Below the pieces are notes generated by a model that made no database searches, had not been told where the DNA came from, and worked only from the letters and a program-made list of their open reading frames with translations. From Arcobacter sp. LA11 (GTDB taxonomy: Bacteria > Campylobacterota > Campylobacteria > Campylobacterales > Arcobacteraceae): DNA of 64,000 nt. Of this stretch, positions 17,175-26,770 are shown piece after piece. The first letter of the stretch is position 1. The number at the start of each line of letters is the position of its first letter. The stretch spans positions 29,313-93,312 of the forward strand of contig NZ_BDIR01000015.1 of the NCBI RefSeq assembly GCF_001895145.1. Reading direction: 5' to 3'. The position numbers and the translations under genes were made by a program.

Positions 17175-18680
17175 CTATTTTATTCCAATCCTAACTGCTT
17201 CATCAACAGAGGTATCACCATTTATTAGCATCAATTTTAATTGCTCATGTAGTGGTATCATTTTATTTTCTAAAGATAATTTCATTAAAGTATTATCATC
17301 AACTTCACCTTTTAGATACTCTTTTATCTCTTCACTTATAACAAAAATTTCTCCAATAGCAACACGTCCTGTATAACCTGTAAAATTACAAGATTTACAC
17401 CCTACACTTTTATATATCTTATTACTATGTTCTAAACCAAAAAGTTCGTGAGAAGCATCTGATTGGTCTTCACATTTACACTCATTACAAAGTTTTCTCA
17501 CCAACCTTTGAGCAAGTACGGCAAGTAAAGAAGATGAAATTAAAAACTTTTCAACTCCCATATCTATAAGCCTTGTAATTGCAGCAGGAGCTCTATTTGT
17601 ATGAAGAGTAGAAAACAGTAAGTGTCCTGTTAATGCAGCTTGAACAGCAATAGAAGCTGTCTCATTATCTCTAATCTCACCCAACATGATAATATCTGGG
17701 TCTTGTCTTAAAATTGAACGAAGCCCAGATGCAAAAGTAAGCCCTACTTTATTGTTTACTTGTATTTGTGAAAAATCATTTGATTTATATTCAACTGGAT
17801 CTTCAACTGTGATGATATTTTTTTCTTCACTTACAACTTGATGCAATAAAGAGTGTAAGGTTGTCGATTTTCCACTTCCTGTTGGTCCAGTTACAAGTAC
17901 CATTCCATATGAGTTCTTAACAACTTTTTCAAGTTCATTTGTAATATATGAAGGGAAACCAAGTTCAGTAAGATTTAGTAAATCATCACTTTGCATCAAA
18001 ATCCTCATAACTACTCGTTCACCATAAAAAGTTGGTAAAATAGAAACCCTGATATCTAAAGTATTCCCTGCAATTTTTATCTGTGTTCGTCCATCTTGGG
18101 GAATTCTTTTTTCACTAATATCTAAATTTGATATAACTTTAATTCTAGAGATTACAAGTGACATAATATTTTTATCAAGTTCAATATGTTTAGCTAAAAC
18201 ACCATCTATTCTATATCTTACTTCTGATTTATATTCGTGCATCTCAATATGAATATCCGAAGCTTTTTTCTTAATTGCTTGATAAAAAAGTGAGTTTACA
18301 AATTTGATAATTGGAGCAGACTCTTCTGAAGTTAAAATATCACTTCCAACTTTTAAAAATTCGCTTACTGAAAAATCTTCATCTTCTAAAGTTGCATCTT
18401 CTTGTTCTTGCTGAATTGCACTCATCTCTTTATCAGTTTTTATCTCTAAAAAACGGTTATAAAGTTTTTCATATGAAATTTCATCTAAAAAAACAATCTC
18501 ATACTCATAATCACATTTTGAAAGATAATCAAAAGAAAGACTTATATAATCATTTGATAAAGCAATAACAACTTTATCCTCTAGTTTTGTGAAAAGCACA
18601 TAATTTTTTAATGCTTTATCATATGCTTTTATTTCATCATAAGGAACTAACGAAGTATCATGTATTTCTTTTATATTCAT
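17175..18680 (-). CDS. gspE: Type II secretion ATPase GspE
   Basis: The 501-residue protein has the PilB/GspE layout. An N-terminal domain (about 1-115) binds GspL in known systems. The RecA-like domain has Walker A GPTGSGKST at about residues 265-273, an Asp box (VEDPVEY), Walker B DPDIIMLGEIRD and a His box (GHLLFSTLHTN). A four-cysteine zinc site follows (CNEC, then CKSC about 40 residues later), typical of GspE. It powers pseudopilus assembly from the cytoplasm. It begins 1 bp after gspD ends. Confidence 0.95.
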   Translation of the reverse strand: MNIKEIHDTSLVPYDEIKAYDKALKNYVLFTKLEDKVVIALSNDYISLSFDYLSKCDYEYEIVFLDEISYEKLYNRFLEIKTDKEMSAIQQEQEDATLEDEDFSVSEFLKVGSDILTSEESAPIIKFVNSLFYQAIKKKASDIHIEMHEYKSEVRYRIDGVLAKHIELDKNIMSLVISRIKVISNLDISEKRIPQDGRTQIKIAGNTLDIRVSILPTFYGERVVMRILMQSDDLLNLTELGFPSYITNELEKVVKNSYGMVLVTGPTGSGKSTTLHSLLHQVVSEEKNIITVEDPVEYKSNDFSQIQVNNKVGLTFASGLRSILRQDPDIIMLGEIRDNETASIAVQAALTGHLLFSTLHTNRAPAAITRLIDMGVEKFLISSSLLAVLAQRLVRKLCNECKCEDQSDASHELFGLEHSNKIYKSVGCKSCNFTGYTGRVAIGEIFVISEEIKEYLKGEVDDNTLMKLSLENKMIPLHEQLKLMLINGDTSVDEAVRIGIK

Positions 18681-18681
18681 A

Positions 18682-20637
18682 TTACTGACCTAAAAATTCT
18701 TTTACTCTTTGTTCATGTAGTTTCTCAGAGCTCATCTTTTCTTTTGTTTGAGTATAGTCATTTTCATTTTTTAAAGAATTAAGTTCTTCGTCTAAATCAT
18801 TTAGTTTTTCTTCATACTCTCTTTCTTCTTTTTTATTTTTTATCTGATTCTTTTTTACTCTTATTAGAGATTCTATTAAATATTTATCTTCAATAGATTT
18901 TAACTTGGCAAGCTCATTTCGTACAAAAGTCAAATCTTTTGCTTTTGGGATTAAATATGGAGTAATAATTATTACTAAATTTTTTCTTTCTCCACTTTTA
19001 CTATCATTTTGAAATAATCTACCAAGTAATGGAATATCACCAAAACCAGGAACCTTATCAACTGTATTTTCTTTTCTATCTTCTATTAACCCACCAATAA
19101 TTACACTTTCACCATTATTAACAATTGCAGTTGTTTTTACCTCTTTTTTAGAAGTATCAGGATTTCCACTTGAAGTATTTGTTTGTTTAACACCTTCTAA
19201 AATTGTATTAATTTCTAAAGTAACTTTATTATCATTTGAGATTCTAGGTTTTACTTTTAGTGTCAATCCTATATCTTCTCTTGCAAATGAATTATTAACT
19301 GTACCACCATCAGTTGTACTTGTCCCAGTTTGAATTGAAATAGTTTCACCTACATAAATTGAACTCTCTTTATTGTTTATACATAAAATTGAAGGTTCAG
19401 ATACGACATCTAAAGCGTAGTTTTGATTCAAAAATGAAATAGAAGCACCAAGAGCAAGTCCTGAACTCAATGTTGGTATATCAAGTCCAATAGTACCTAT
19501 ATCAAAAGGAAGAGCTGAACCATTATTTAATTTTGAAGAAAAACTATATAATCCAGAACTAGTAGTTTTTCCGCCTAAGATTCCATACTTAATACCAATA
19601 TCATTTACCATATCATTATTTACTTCTATAATCCTAGCTTTTACATAAACTTGTGCTTTATCTTTATCAAGTTGAGACAATAACTCTTTTATATATTCAA
19701 CTTCGTCACTAGGGCCCATTAGAACAATTGAATTTGTTTCTTCATCAACTGAAGATAGCGGTTTACTATCAGGGTCAATATATTTTTTCTTTCCAATAAT
19801 TCCATCAATTATCTTAATAACATTTATAGCTTCCACATTTTTTAAAGTATAAACCTCAACTACTCTTTTTATTAGAGATTCATTACTATCCATTTTACTA
19901 ATATATTTTTTTAAATAATTTGTATTAATTCTATTTCCAATAATTACTAAAGAATTATTCTCTTTGTTTGATACAACTTGAACTTTTTCGGTTTCTATTT
20001 TAGGATTAAAAATTGATTTAGCAATTGCATCCAAGTTCTTTTTTGCATCTATTGCTTGTATATTTTTTAGTTCAATAACTTCCATACTTTTTTTAGCACC
20101 AGAAGTCATAATCCCAACTACTTTTTTTACAGTTACAATATTATCTTGAAAATCAGTTAACACTAAAGTGTTTGCATCTTTATTTGTTACAAGTTTTGCA
20201 TTTTTTGAGATAAGATGACGAACTTTTGAAGCTATATAATCTACATTTGCATTATAAACTTTAAAAACCTCTGTTACCATTTGATTGTATTTATGTTTTG
20301 ATTTTGAAGTTATTACGGGTACGTTATTTTTAGCACCTTCTGCTAACTTTACTATTCTTAGCATATCCTCATTATTTACAAGAGTAAAACCTTTTGATTC
20401 AAGAACATAGATTAAAATTTTTACTAATTCTTTTTTATCTACAGGTTTATTTGAGATAAAGTCTACTTTTCCTTTTACATCCTGAGTTACAAGTATATTT
20501 TTATCTATTATTTTAGAAGTAATTTTCACCAAATCCATTATCTGCAAATCTTTAAAATTTATATTTATTTTTTCTTCATCTGCAAAAGAAAAGCAACCAA
20601 ATAAAACCACCAATAAAAAAACTTTAATCAATTTCAT
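18682..20637 (-). CDS. gspD: Type II secretion secretin GspD
   Basis: The 651-residue outer-membrane secretin has a signal peptide ending FSFA, an N0 domain (about 20-95) and three N1-N3 repeats (about 110-330). The secretin core has VPGFGDIPLLGRLFQN at about residues 540-555 and VIIITPYLIP. A charged C-terminal tail rich in Glu and Lys ends HEQRVKEFLGQ and could bind a pilotin. It forms the outer-membrane exit pore. The start overlaps gspC by 14 bp. A shorter paralogue lies at 55554-57041. Confidence 0.95.
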   Translation of the reverse strand: MKLIKVFLLVVLFGCFSFADEEKININFKDLQIMDLVKITSKIIDKNILVTQDVKGKVDFISNKPVDKKELVKILIYVLESKGFTLVNNEDMLRIVKLAEGAKNNVPVITSKSKHKYNQMVTEVFKVYNANVDYIASKVRHLISKNAKLVTNKDANTLVLTDFQDNIVTVKKVVGIMTSGAKKSMEVIELKNIQAIDAKKNLDAIAKSIFNPKIETEKVQVVSNKENNSLVIIGNRINTNYLKKYISKMDSNESLIKRVVEVYTLKNVEAINVIKIIDGIIGKKKYIDPDSKPLSSVDEETNSIVLMGPSDEVEYIKELLSQLDKDKAQVYVKARIIEVNNDMVNDIGIKYGILGGKTTSSGLYSFSSKLNNGSALPFDIGTIGLDIPTLSSGLALGASISFLNQNYALDVVSEPSILCINNKESSIYVGETISIQTGTSTTDGGTVNNSFAREDIGLTLKVKPRISNDNKVTLEINTILEGVKQTNTSSGNPDTSKKEVKTTAIVNNGESVIIGGLIEDRKENTVDKVPGFGDIPLLGRLFQNDSKSGERKNLVIIITPYLIPKAKDLTFVRNELAKLKSIEDKYLIESLIRVKKNQIKNKKEEREYEEKLNDLDEELNSLKNENDYTQTKEKMSSEKLHEQRVKEFLGQ

Positions 20638-21442
20638 AATCTAACTCCACGATTTCATTATTTCTTAAAACTTCAATAGTCAAATACTCTAATTTATTTA
20701 TCTCATTATATATTTTAAAGGCATCTGCATAAGAGTTTATTTTATTTCCATTAATACCTTTTATCACGTCATTTTGCTTTAAACCAAGTTTTCCAAAAAC
20801 TGAGTTTTTATTTACTTTATCAATTTTAAAACCATCAATTTTTCCAGCTTTTCTTATATCTTTTATTGCAATATCTTTCCAAACTTTATCAAGATTATTT
20901 ACATAAGAGTTAAGATAATTTCTTTTTACTTTAATAGTATCTTCATTCACTATTATATTTTCATTTCCTTGAGGAGTTTCATTTTTAAATTCATATGCCA
21001 CTTTCTTATCAAGAGGTAGCTCTATTTTAAACTCTTCTAGATTTTTTTCAAAAACAATATATTTTTTATATAGCTTAGTAAGAGTATATCCATTAAACTT
21101 TTCATATTGTTCTAATATCGTACTTTTATTTGATGATTTCTCTTGAATTATTGCCCAACCACCGTTATTTGACGTGGAATAAACAGCTTTAAGTTGATAT
21201 TTTGAAAGGGTTTCAATAGTTTTTACTTTTATTTTTTTATCTATTTTTGGTGTATTCATTTTAACATTTGAATAAAAACCATCATACTTTTGATATGGTA
21301 AACTAATATTTGAATTATCTAAAAACTCTATTCCATTTTTGGGTAATAATAAAGAGAAAATAGTCATCAATACATATGCAAATAGTATTACAAAAGCATA
21401 AGGTACAGTTTTTTCTAAAAAAGTATTAAAGTTTATATTCAT
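20624..21442 (-). CDS. gspC: Type II secretion inner-membrane protein GspC
   Basis: About 272 residues from the ATG at 21442, which follows GGGAAG; an upstream ATG at 21457 is also in frame. One membrane helix (VPYAFVILFAYVLMTIFSLL) sits near the N-terminus. A periplasmic homology region follows, and the C-terminal PDZ-like domain reads GFKIDKVNKNSVFGKLGL then QNDVIKGINGNKI. GspC links the inner-membrane platform to the N0 domain of GspD and helps choose substrates. It overlaps both neighbours. Confidence 0.85.
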   Translation of the reverse strand: MNINFNTFLEKTVPYAFVILFAYVLMTIFSLLLPKNGIEFLDNSNISLPYQKYDGFYSNVKMNTPKIDKKIKVKTIETLSKYQLKAVYSTSNNGGWAIIQEKSSNKSTILEQYEKFNGYTLTKLYKKYIVFEKNLEEFKIELPLDKKVAYEFKNETPQGNENIIVNEDTIKVKRNYLNSYVNNLDKVWKDIAIKDIRKAGKIDGFKIDKVNKNSVFGKLGLKQNDVIKGINGNKINSYADAFKIYNEINKLEYLTIEVLRNNEIVELDYEID

Positions 21443-21953
21443 AATAATACTTCCCATCTTTTAGTTTAAATTGATTTAAAATATTTCTATATTTTGTTTT
21501 CATAAGAGTTGAAGGAATCAGTTCTCCTAGAACTTTCTTATCAAAAAGAGAATAACTTCCTTTAAACTCACCAAAATCACCAATAGAATTAATCTTAATA
21601 CTATTAAAATTTATAATTGAATGACTTAACTCTAATCTTTCTATCTTCGAAGGCAAGAAGTTTTTTAAAGAATTAGAAACTCTTATTTTTTCTATATTTA
21701 CTTTTGAAAATATTAGATATGTACTTATATTAGCATTTTGAATGAGAGCAGTATTTATTCCATCATAGTAAACTTCTGAGCTATTTATATTCAAAGAAAA
21801 AAGTTCTTCATTTCTTACTTCTTCTGAAATAATAATATTATGTTTATACAACTCTTTTTCTAGCAAATTGTATAAGCTTTCTTTTGGTAAAAAAATCAAT
21901 AGTGATATAAAAAAAACTGAGATAAGTAAAATAGTTTTAAATATAAACTTCAT
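21426..21953 (-). CDS. Type II secretion protein GspN-like
   Basis: The 175-residue protein has one N-terminal membrane helix (TILLISVFFISLLIFLP) and a beta-rich remainder with the opening pattern seen in GspN proteins (LPKESLYNLLEKELYKHNI, then SLNINSSEVYYDG). GspN is a small accessory bitopic protein of some type II systems. It sits between the GspM-like gene and gspC, the usual region for gspN in such clusters. Sequence similarity is weak, so the name rests partly on context. Confidence 0.6.
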   Translation of the reverse strand: MKFIFKTILLISVFFISLLIFLPKESLYNLLEKELYKHNIIISEEVRNEELFSLNINSSEVYYDGINTALIQNANISTYLIFSKVNIEKIRVSNSLKNFLPSKIERLELSHSIINFNSIKINSIGDFGEFKGSYSLFDKKVLGELIPSTLMKTKYRNILNQFKLKDGKYYYEYKL

Positions 21954-21955
21954 GA

Positions 21956-22348
21956 TTAAATTCCTATTTCCATTGAAATACTTCTTTTTTGAATATCAAG
22001 TTTTTTTAGTATTAATTTTTCATTTAATATCTTATTTAAAAACTTATTTAACACCCTCGGATTTTTTGATTCTATTTTTAACTTTATAATATTTGAGTTC
22101 TCAACTTTTAATATTTTCTCTTTTCTAAAAGTAGAATTTCTAACAATATTATCAATTTTTCTTCTTATTTGATTTTTATTAAACCAAGTTTTTTTATACT
22201 CCTTAAAATCTTTTGATTTCATTTTTACATTTTCATATGTTTGAATACTATTTTTGTATTCTTCTTTTTTATTAGAAACAGATACAAAAGAAACTATAAA
22301 AACAGTTATCATCAGTGCTAAAATATACATAGGATTTAATTTATTCAT
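21956..22348 (-). CDS. Type II secretion protein GspM-like
   Basis: The protein has 130 residues with one membrane helix (PMYILALMITVFIVSFVSV) near the start. A charged coiled segment follows (about 28-70), then a ferredoxin-like alpha/beta end (VENSNIIKLKIESKNPRVLN). This is the size and topology of GspM, the partner of GspL in the inner-membrane platform. It overlaps the GspL-like gene by 4 bp. Assignment is mainly by order (L-M-N-C) and topology. Confidence 0.6.
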   Translation of the reverse strand: MNKLNPMYILALMITVFIVSFVSVSNKKEEYKNSIQTYENVKMKSKDFKEYKKTWFNKNQIRRKIDNIVRNSTFRKEKILKVENSNIIKLKIESKNPRVLNKFLNKILNEKLILKKLDIQKRSISMEIGI

Positions 22349-23286
22349 AGTTTAATCCTAACTTTTAAAACAAAAGAGTTTGCACTGCTTGATAATATTT
22401 TATATTTTTTTGATAAAAAATCATCTACCTTATTTTTATCAACTGATAAATATTCTAAGTTTAAAGTTTCATTCTCAATATTTAAGCTTTTTAAATCGAA
22501 ATTTCTATTACTCAAAACATATGCAATAGCTTCTCTTTTTTTATTCTCTTTTTTTATACTTTTATCATATTTACTTAAAATAGAATTTGTCTGAATCATA
22601 CTAGAAGGTAATTTACTTATCTTTTTTAACTTTTCTATAGCAACTTCATTTTTATTTATTTGAGAAGAAAAATCAACATATTTTATGATATTTGTTACTA
22701 TTAATAAAGCAAAAAATAAAAACATCAAATAATAATACTTTGTATTTACAACATCATTATATAATTTGATTTGAAGTTTATAGGTACTTAATTTTATATT
22801 GTTAATAACCTTTTTTAAATCCATCACATCATCTAAAAGGTTATTTGGAACTTTTATAAGAATACCTTCTGAGGTATACATAAATTTCAACTCATCTACT
22901 TTAAAAGATTTAAAATTTTGACACTCATTTTGTGCAAAATAAATTGATGAAATATTTGATATAGGAATATTTAAAGTTTTTATAGTTTCATATATTTTTT
23001 TATTATTGTAAGCAAAACATAAAAAAATGTTCTCTTCTAGTTTTATAACTTGATAAGTTAAAGTTGAAGTATCATCAATAATATCTTCAAAAAGTGTAGG
23101 TAAAACATGGCGAGCTTGAGTTTCTGTTTTAACAGGAATTTCAAATTTCCTCACCCAATAAAATTCAGGAGAGATTATAATCTCTAGGTTCCCAACAAAG
23201 TGAGTAATTTTAGTTTTTGTTGTCAAAAATATTTTTTGTGTTTCTTTACTTGAAACTAATGTCAAAATATTCAACCTTCCCATCAT
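22345..23286 (-). CDS. Type II secretion protein GspL-like
   Basis: This protein of up to 313 residues has an N-terminal actin-like cytoplasmic region (about 1-165), one membrane helix (YYLMFLFFALLIVTNII, about 185-202) and a periplasmic ferredoxin-like end. That is the GspL plan, which couples GspE to the membrane. The start is unclear: the ATG at 23286 overlaps gspK by 41 bp, while a TTG seven codons later is better placed after GGGAAGG. It is followed directly by the GspM-like gene. Confidence 0.68.
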   Translation of the reverse strand: MMGRLNILTLVSSKETQKIFLTTKTKITHFVGNLEIIISPEFYWVRKFEIPVKTETQARHVLPTLFEDIIDDTSTLTYQVIKLEENIFLCFAYNNKKIYETIKTLNIPISNISSIYFAQNECQNFKSFKVDELKFMYTSEGILIKVPNNLLDDVMDLKKVINNIKLSTYKLQIKLYNDVVNTKYYYLMFLFFALLIVTNIIKYVDFSSQINKNEVAIEKLKKISKLPSSMIQTNSILSKYDKSIKKENKKREAIAYVLSNRNFDLKSLNIENETLNLEYLSVDKNKVDDFLSKKYKILSSSANSFVLKVRIKL

Positions 23287-23884
23287 TTTTTAAAATATAA
23301 TACGCACTTGCAATAGCACTGTTATATTTTGCTTCAATACTAAGTTCATATAAATTTTCAGCTTTTAAAAAACCTAAATCTTCTTTTATTCTTAGTATTT
23401 CTTCACTGTAACTTTTTATAATAAAAGCATTTATTATATCATCTACTTGCTTACTAGTCTCAACTTTTTTGTTTTCAATTTGTAACTTTTCTTCATAAAT
23501 TTCTTTAAAAAGTTCATAATCAAAAACGTTATTAGAAATAAAATGTTCCTCAATTACTTGCGAATCTTTATTTCTCATTTCATTTATATCTATTTTTTCA
23601 TACTTTTTTATACCAAACTTGATATCTAAATCATCTATTTTAATAGGAATACTTGTTTGCAAAAGTTCATTTTCTAAAACCTCATCGATATCATCTTTAT
23701 GCTCTCTTAACAGTTTTGAGACTTCATTTTTTGTATTTTTTATTGCTATTAATACTTGTGTATTATTTAAACTATAATTTTGTTTTTCTAAAAAGACATC
23801 AGTATCATCAAGATTTTTTAAAATCAGTAAACTGATTGTTGTAATAAAAAAAAGAGTGATTAATAATACAACACCTTTTTTCAT
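23246..23884 (-). CDS. Type II secretion pseudopilin GspK-like
   Basis: The 212-residue protein begins MKKGVVLLITLFFITTISLLI. This is the GspK type of N-terminus, in which the +5 Glu is replaced by a hydrophobic residue and the leader ends in Gly. The remaining 190 residues are hydrophilic and mostly helical, as in the GspK cap domain. At 212 residues it is shorter than typical GspK (about 300). It follows gspF by 5 bp. Confidence 0.7.
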   Translation of the reverse strand: MKKGVVLLITLFFITTISLLILKNLDDTDVFLEKQNYSLNNTQVLIAIKNTKNEVSKLLREHKDDIDEVLENELLQTSIPIKIDDLDIKFGIKKYEKIDINEMRNKDSQVIEEHFISNNVFDYELFKEIYEEKLQIENKKVETSKQVDDIINAFIIKSYSEEILRIKEDLGFLKAENLYELSIEAKYNSAIASAYYILKNDGKVEYFDISFK

Positions 23885-23889
23885 AAAAA

Positions 23890-25104
23890 CTATCCTAGGT
23901 TCATAGAAAATATTGGTAATAGCATAGATAGAACAATAATTCCAATAGTTATACCTACAAAAAGCATAAAAACCGGTCCTAATAAAGATAAAAGAACATC
24001 TGTTTTATCTTTATTCGCTTCATTATATAGTTGTGCTAGATTATTTAGAATCTCACTCAACCTACTTGTATCTTCACCAATAGAAATAGAATGAATAAAT
24101 GATTCATCTATTTTATAAATCTTATTATTATATAAAAGAGTAGATAGTTTTTTACCTTCTACCACACTTTTAGAAGACTCTACAAAAACTTTTTTAATAA
24201 CAGAGTTTTTTAATATATTTGCGCTCAAATTTATAGACTGAACAATAGGAACTCCTGATTTAATTAAAATTGAATTCATGTAAGAAAATCTTGCAAGTTC
24301 CGCTTGTTCAATCAATTTCTTAAAAAAAGGAAGTTTTAACAAAAACTTGTCAAAAGTATATTTAAAAAGAGTACTTTTTTTAAGAAGAAATACAAATGTT
24401 AAAATGAATATACTTAAAAATAAAAGAATATATAGATAGTTATTTGAAAAAAAGTCTCCCAAGATAATTACAATTTTTGTGATTTCAGGTAACTCTTGAT
24501 CGTGTTGCGCAAAAATTGATGTAATTTTAGGAACAATAAAGCTTAGCATAAAACCAACTGTAAAGAATGATACAAAAAGGATAAATAAAGGATAAATTGA
24601 AGCAGAAGTCACCTGTTTTCTTATTCTATCCTGTTCTTTTAAAAATACTGAAAGCTCTAAAAGAACTGATTCTAAAAGACCTCCACTTTCACTAACTTTT
24701 ATAGATTGTTTATAAAACTCTGGAAGCCTTACAATCTTTTGAGAATCTAAAGCATCATAAAAAGTTTTACCTTCATCAAGATATGTTTTTACGGTATCAA
24801 AAAAAGTATATAAAGACTTATTGTCTTTATATCTTTGTTTAAGTAAATTCATAGAACCTATTAAAGTAATACCAGATTTTAAATATATACTTAAATCACG
24901 GCTAAGATAAGAGAGTGTTGGTAAATCAAGTTTCTTACTTCTTTTAAAAGATACTTTACCAAAGTTAAAAGTATCTTCTTTTAAACTTGTATACAAAATA
25001 CCTTTTGCTTTTAACTTTATTTTTGCTTCTTCTAAAGATATTGCTTCTATTTTTGATTTTACTTTTAAACCAGTTGAATCAAAACCACTATATTTATAAA
25101 GCAT
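23890..25104 (-). CDS. gspF: Type II secretion inner-membrane platform protein GspF
   Basis: The 404-residue protein starts LYKYSGFDSTGLKVKSKIEA, as GspF proteins do. It has two T2SSF repeats (about residues 65-190 and 265-395) and three membrane segments near 170, 220 and 380. Motifs include LSYLSRDLSIYLKSGITLI, the second-repeat FSYMNSILIKSGVPIVQS and the closing PIFSMNLG. It is the multipass platform protein that contacts GspE and GspL. It overlaps the upstream pseudopilin gene by 11 bp. Confidence 0.94.
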   Translation of the reverse strand: MLYKYSGFDSTGLKVKSKIEAISLEEAKIKLKAKGILYTSLKEDTFNFGKVSFKRSKKLDLPTLSYLSRDLSIYLKSGITLIGSMNLLKQRYKDNKSLYTFFDTVKTYLDEGKTFYDALDSQKIVRLPEFYKQSIKVSESGGLLESVLLELSVFLKEQDRIRKQVTSASIYPLFILFVSFFTVGFMLSFIVPKITSIFAQHDQELPEITKIVIILGDFFSNNYLYILLFLSIFILTFVFLLKKSTLFKYTFDKFLLKLPFFKKLIEQAELARFSYMNSILIKSGVPIVQSINLSANILKNSVIKKVFVESSKSVVEGKKLSTLLYNNKIYKIDESFIHSISIGEDTSRLSEILNNLAQLYNEANKDKTDVLLSLLGPVFMLFVGITIGIIVLSMLLPIFSMNLG

Positions 25105-25621
25105 CTTTTACCTCTATTTCATTTTCAGAAAACTTATCTACGATTTCATTTGTATTTTCAAATACTTTTGCATTTTTTAAAATTGATGAAAAGAGATAAA
25201 CTCTTTCATCTAAAGTATCTACTATAATATCTTTATGTTTTTTATCACTATTTATTTTTAGTTCAAAAAAAGGTTCATATTCAATATCGTCAAGTCTTAT
25301 CTTTGTAAAATCATAACTATTTAAATCTTTATTATAATTATAAACTTCAGGAATTTGAGTAAAAAGATTTTTTATTTTTATATCTTTATTTATATTTTCA
25401 TCAATAAAAATATAACAATCTTTTGTTTCCTCTTCTATACAAACTAAAGACAAAGTATTTTCATAAGAAAACTTCTTTAGCATAAACTCTTTTACATTTT
25501 CTAAACTTACTTTATACTCTTTCTCTTTTTTTATATTAAAACTTGAAAAAACTAAATAAGAGACAATAGAAATAAGAAGTATTACAATAACAAGTTCTAT
25601 TAGAGTAAATGATTTTTTCAC
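25094..25621 (-). CDS. Type II secretion minor pseudopilin (GspH-like)
   Basis: The 175-residue protein uses a GTG start at 25621 and reads KKSFTLIELVIVILLISIVS, a pseudopilin leader and helix with Glu at +5 and Ser before the cut. Its length and place right after gspG point to GspH. Two Cys within about eight residues near the middle (VCIEEETKDCYIF) could form a disulfide. No good ribosome site is seen, so expression may depend on coupling from gspG, 18 bp upstream. Confidence 0.7.
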   Translation of the reverse strand: MKKSFTLIELVIVILLISIVSYLVFSSFNIKKEKEYKVSLENVKEFMLKKFSYENTLSLVCIEEETKDCYIFIDENINKDIKIKNLFTQIPEVYNYNKDLNSYDFTKIRLDDIEYEPFFELKINSDKKHKDIIVDTLDERVYLFSSILKNAKVFENTNEIVDKFSENEIEVKDAL

Positions 25622-25639
25622 TCTAATAGACTTTATGAT

Positions 25640-26014
25640 TTATTTATTACATTTAGAGTAATAAATATCATCTTCTGTACTCTCTTTTTTATCAGCACCC
25701 ATTGATACTAAATCAAATGACTTATCTTTTTGAAGATATATAAAACTATTTCCCCAAGTATCTTTTGGAAGTTTTCCATCTTCAAAATATTTTTTTTCTA
25801 CAAGTAAGCTTAATCCTTCTTCAGTAGTAGGATAAGAAGATATATCTAGTTTATAAAGTTTAAGTGCTTGTGCAACACTTTTCATTTGAATACATACTAT
25901 TTTTTCCTTTGCTTCTTCACTTTTACCTGTAAGATTTGGTAAAACAAAAGCTGCTAGAAGACCTAGTATAATAATAACAACCATAAGTTCCATTAAAGAG
26001 AACGCTTTTTTCAA
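25640..26014 (-). CDS. gspG: Type II secretion major pseudopilin GspG
   Basis: The 124-residue protein starts with TTG at 26014, seven bases after AGGA. It reads KKAFSLMELMVVIIILGLLAA, followed by the GspG signatures VAQALKLYKLDISSYPTTEEGL, split here by the normal loop, then LPKDTWGNSFIY and a calcium-loop region near the end (GADKKESTEDD). GspG is the main pseudopilus subunit. It is the first gene of the secretion operon, and the AT-rich gap upstream (26015-26093) probably holds the promoter. Ala, not Gly, precedes the cleavage point. Confidence 0.93.
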   Translation of the reverse strand: MKKAFSLMELMVVIIILGLLAAFVLPNLTGKSEEAKEKIVCIQMKSVAQALKLYKLDISSYPTTEEGLSLLVEKKYFEDGKLPKDTWGNSFIYLQKDKSFDLVSMGADKKESTEDDIYYSKCNK

Positions 26015-26093
26015 TGTTTTTTCCTTTTATATCCATTTTTACATGATTTTATCATAGCAAAACTTCTATCTTTTTTAGTTACATTTTTTTAGT

Positions 26094-26414
26094 TTATAAG
26101 AAATGTATTGCACTAGCTTTACAATACTTTGCACTACTTCCTGAAAAAAGTATTTCAGGAACACCATGGATGACAAGTTTATTTTTTGAATGATATGCTG
26201 ATAATACCATACTTAAATTTGCGTCAAACCCAATATCTGATTTTGTAATAAAATAACCTGTGCATTCGTCAATAGGATTTTCTATTTTAAAAAGAACAGC
26301 TTCATTAGTTGGAAATGAATAAATTTGAATGACTTTTGTTTTTCCACTTGGAATAACTGAAGCAACTAATAAACAATAACTACTCAATAATATAAAACAA
26401 ACTTTTTTTAACAT
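26094..26414 (-). CDS. Small exported protein, toxin-island family (member 3)
   Basis: This 106-residue protein is not a family I can name. It has a signal peptide (cut likely after LLVAS), then about 85 mature residues. It shares a loose layout with four other small proteins in this island: an early beta strand, a mid Cys (DECTGYFI), a short helix (LSMVLSAYHS), a strand after Lys (KLVIHGV), and a Cys just before the final strand (YCKASAIHFL). The two cysteines could pair in the periplasm. It is the third small gene after the RHS gene and the last before gspG. Confidence 0.6.
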   Translation of the reverse strand: MLKKVCFILLSSYCLLVASVIPSGKTKVIQIYSFPTNEAVLFKIENPIDECTGYFITKSDIGFDANLSMVLSAYHSKNKLVIHGVPEILFSGSSAKYCKASAIHFL

Positions 26415-26440
26415 TCTTTTCCTTTTTTAATATCTTATTT

Positions 26441-26758
26441 TTATGGAACTATAATTGCATTGATAAAACATACATCCTTATCAAATATTATTTTAACATT
26501 TTGATTACTTGTCTTTGAAGATAGTAATAAAGAAAACTCTTTATTAAAATTATCTCTTGCTGGATTTAAACATAACGTATCCCATGAGCTATAACAAGTG
26601 CACTTTGTATAATCTATAATAGGTGTTGGATTATCTAACCTAAAAGTGATTGTTTTACCATCATAAGCAGAAGACAAATCTTTTACTTTTCCTATGTGCC
26701 ATCCTTGTGTAGCAAATAAACTTGCGCTAATTATCATAGCTAATAGTATTTTTTTCAT
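26441..26758 (-). CDS. Small exported protein, toxin-island family (member 2)
   Basis: The 105-residue protein has a signal peptide (MKKILLAMIISASLFA) and a cysteine-rich mature part (KCTCYSSWDTLC in the middle, DKDVCFINAIIV at the end). The helix-strand unit FSLLLSSKTSNQNVKIIF matches the position of LSMVLSAYHS and YSALIAAKMA in its relatives. It lies 12 bp after member 1 and 26 bp before member 3. The fold might be a small OB-like beta barrel with a helix; this is inferred from the pattern only. Confidence 0.6.
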   Translation of the reverse strand: MKKILLAMIISASLFATQGWHIGKVKDLSSAYDGKTITFRLDNPTPIIDYTKCTCYSSWDTLCLNPARDNFNKEFSLLLSSKTSNQNVKIIFDKDVCFINAIIVP

Positions 26759-26770
26759 TTATTTCCTCTT

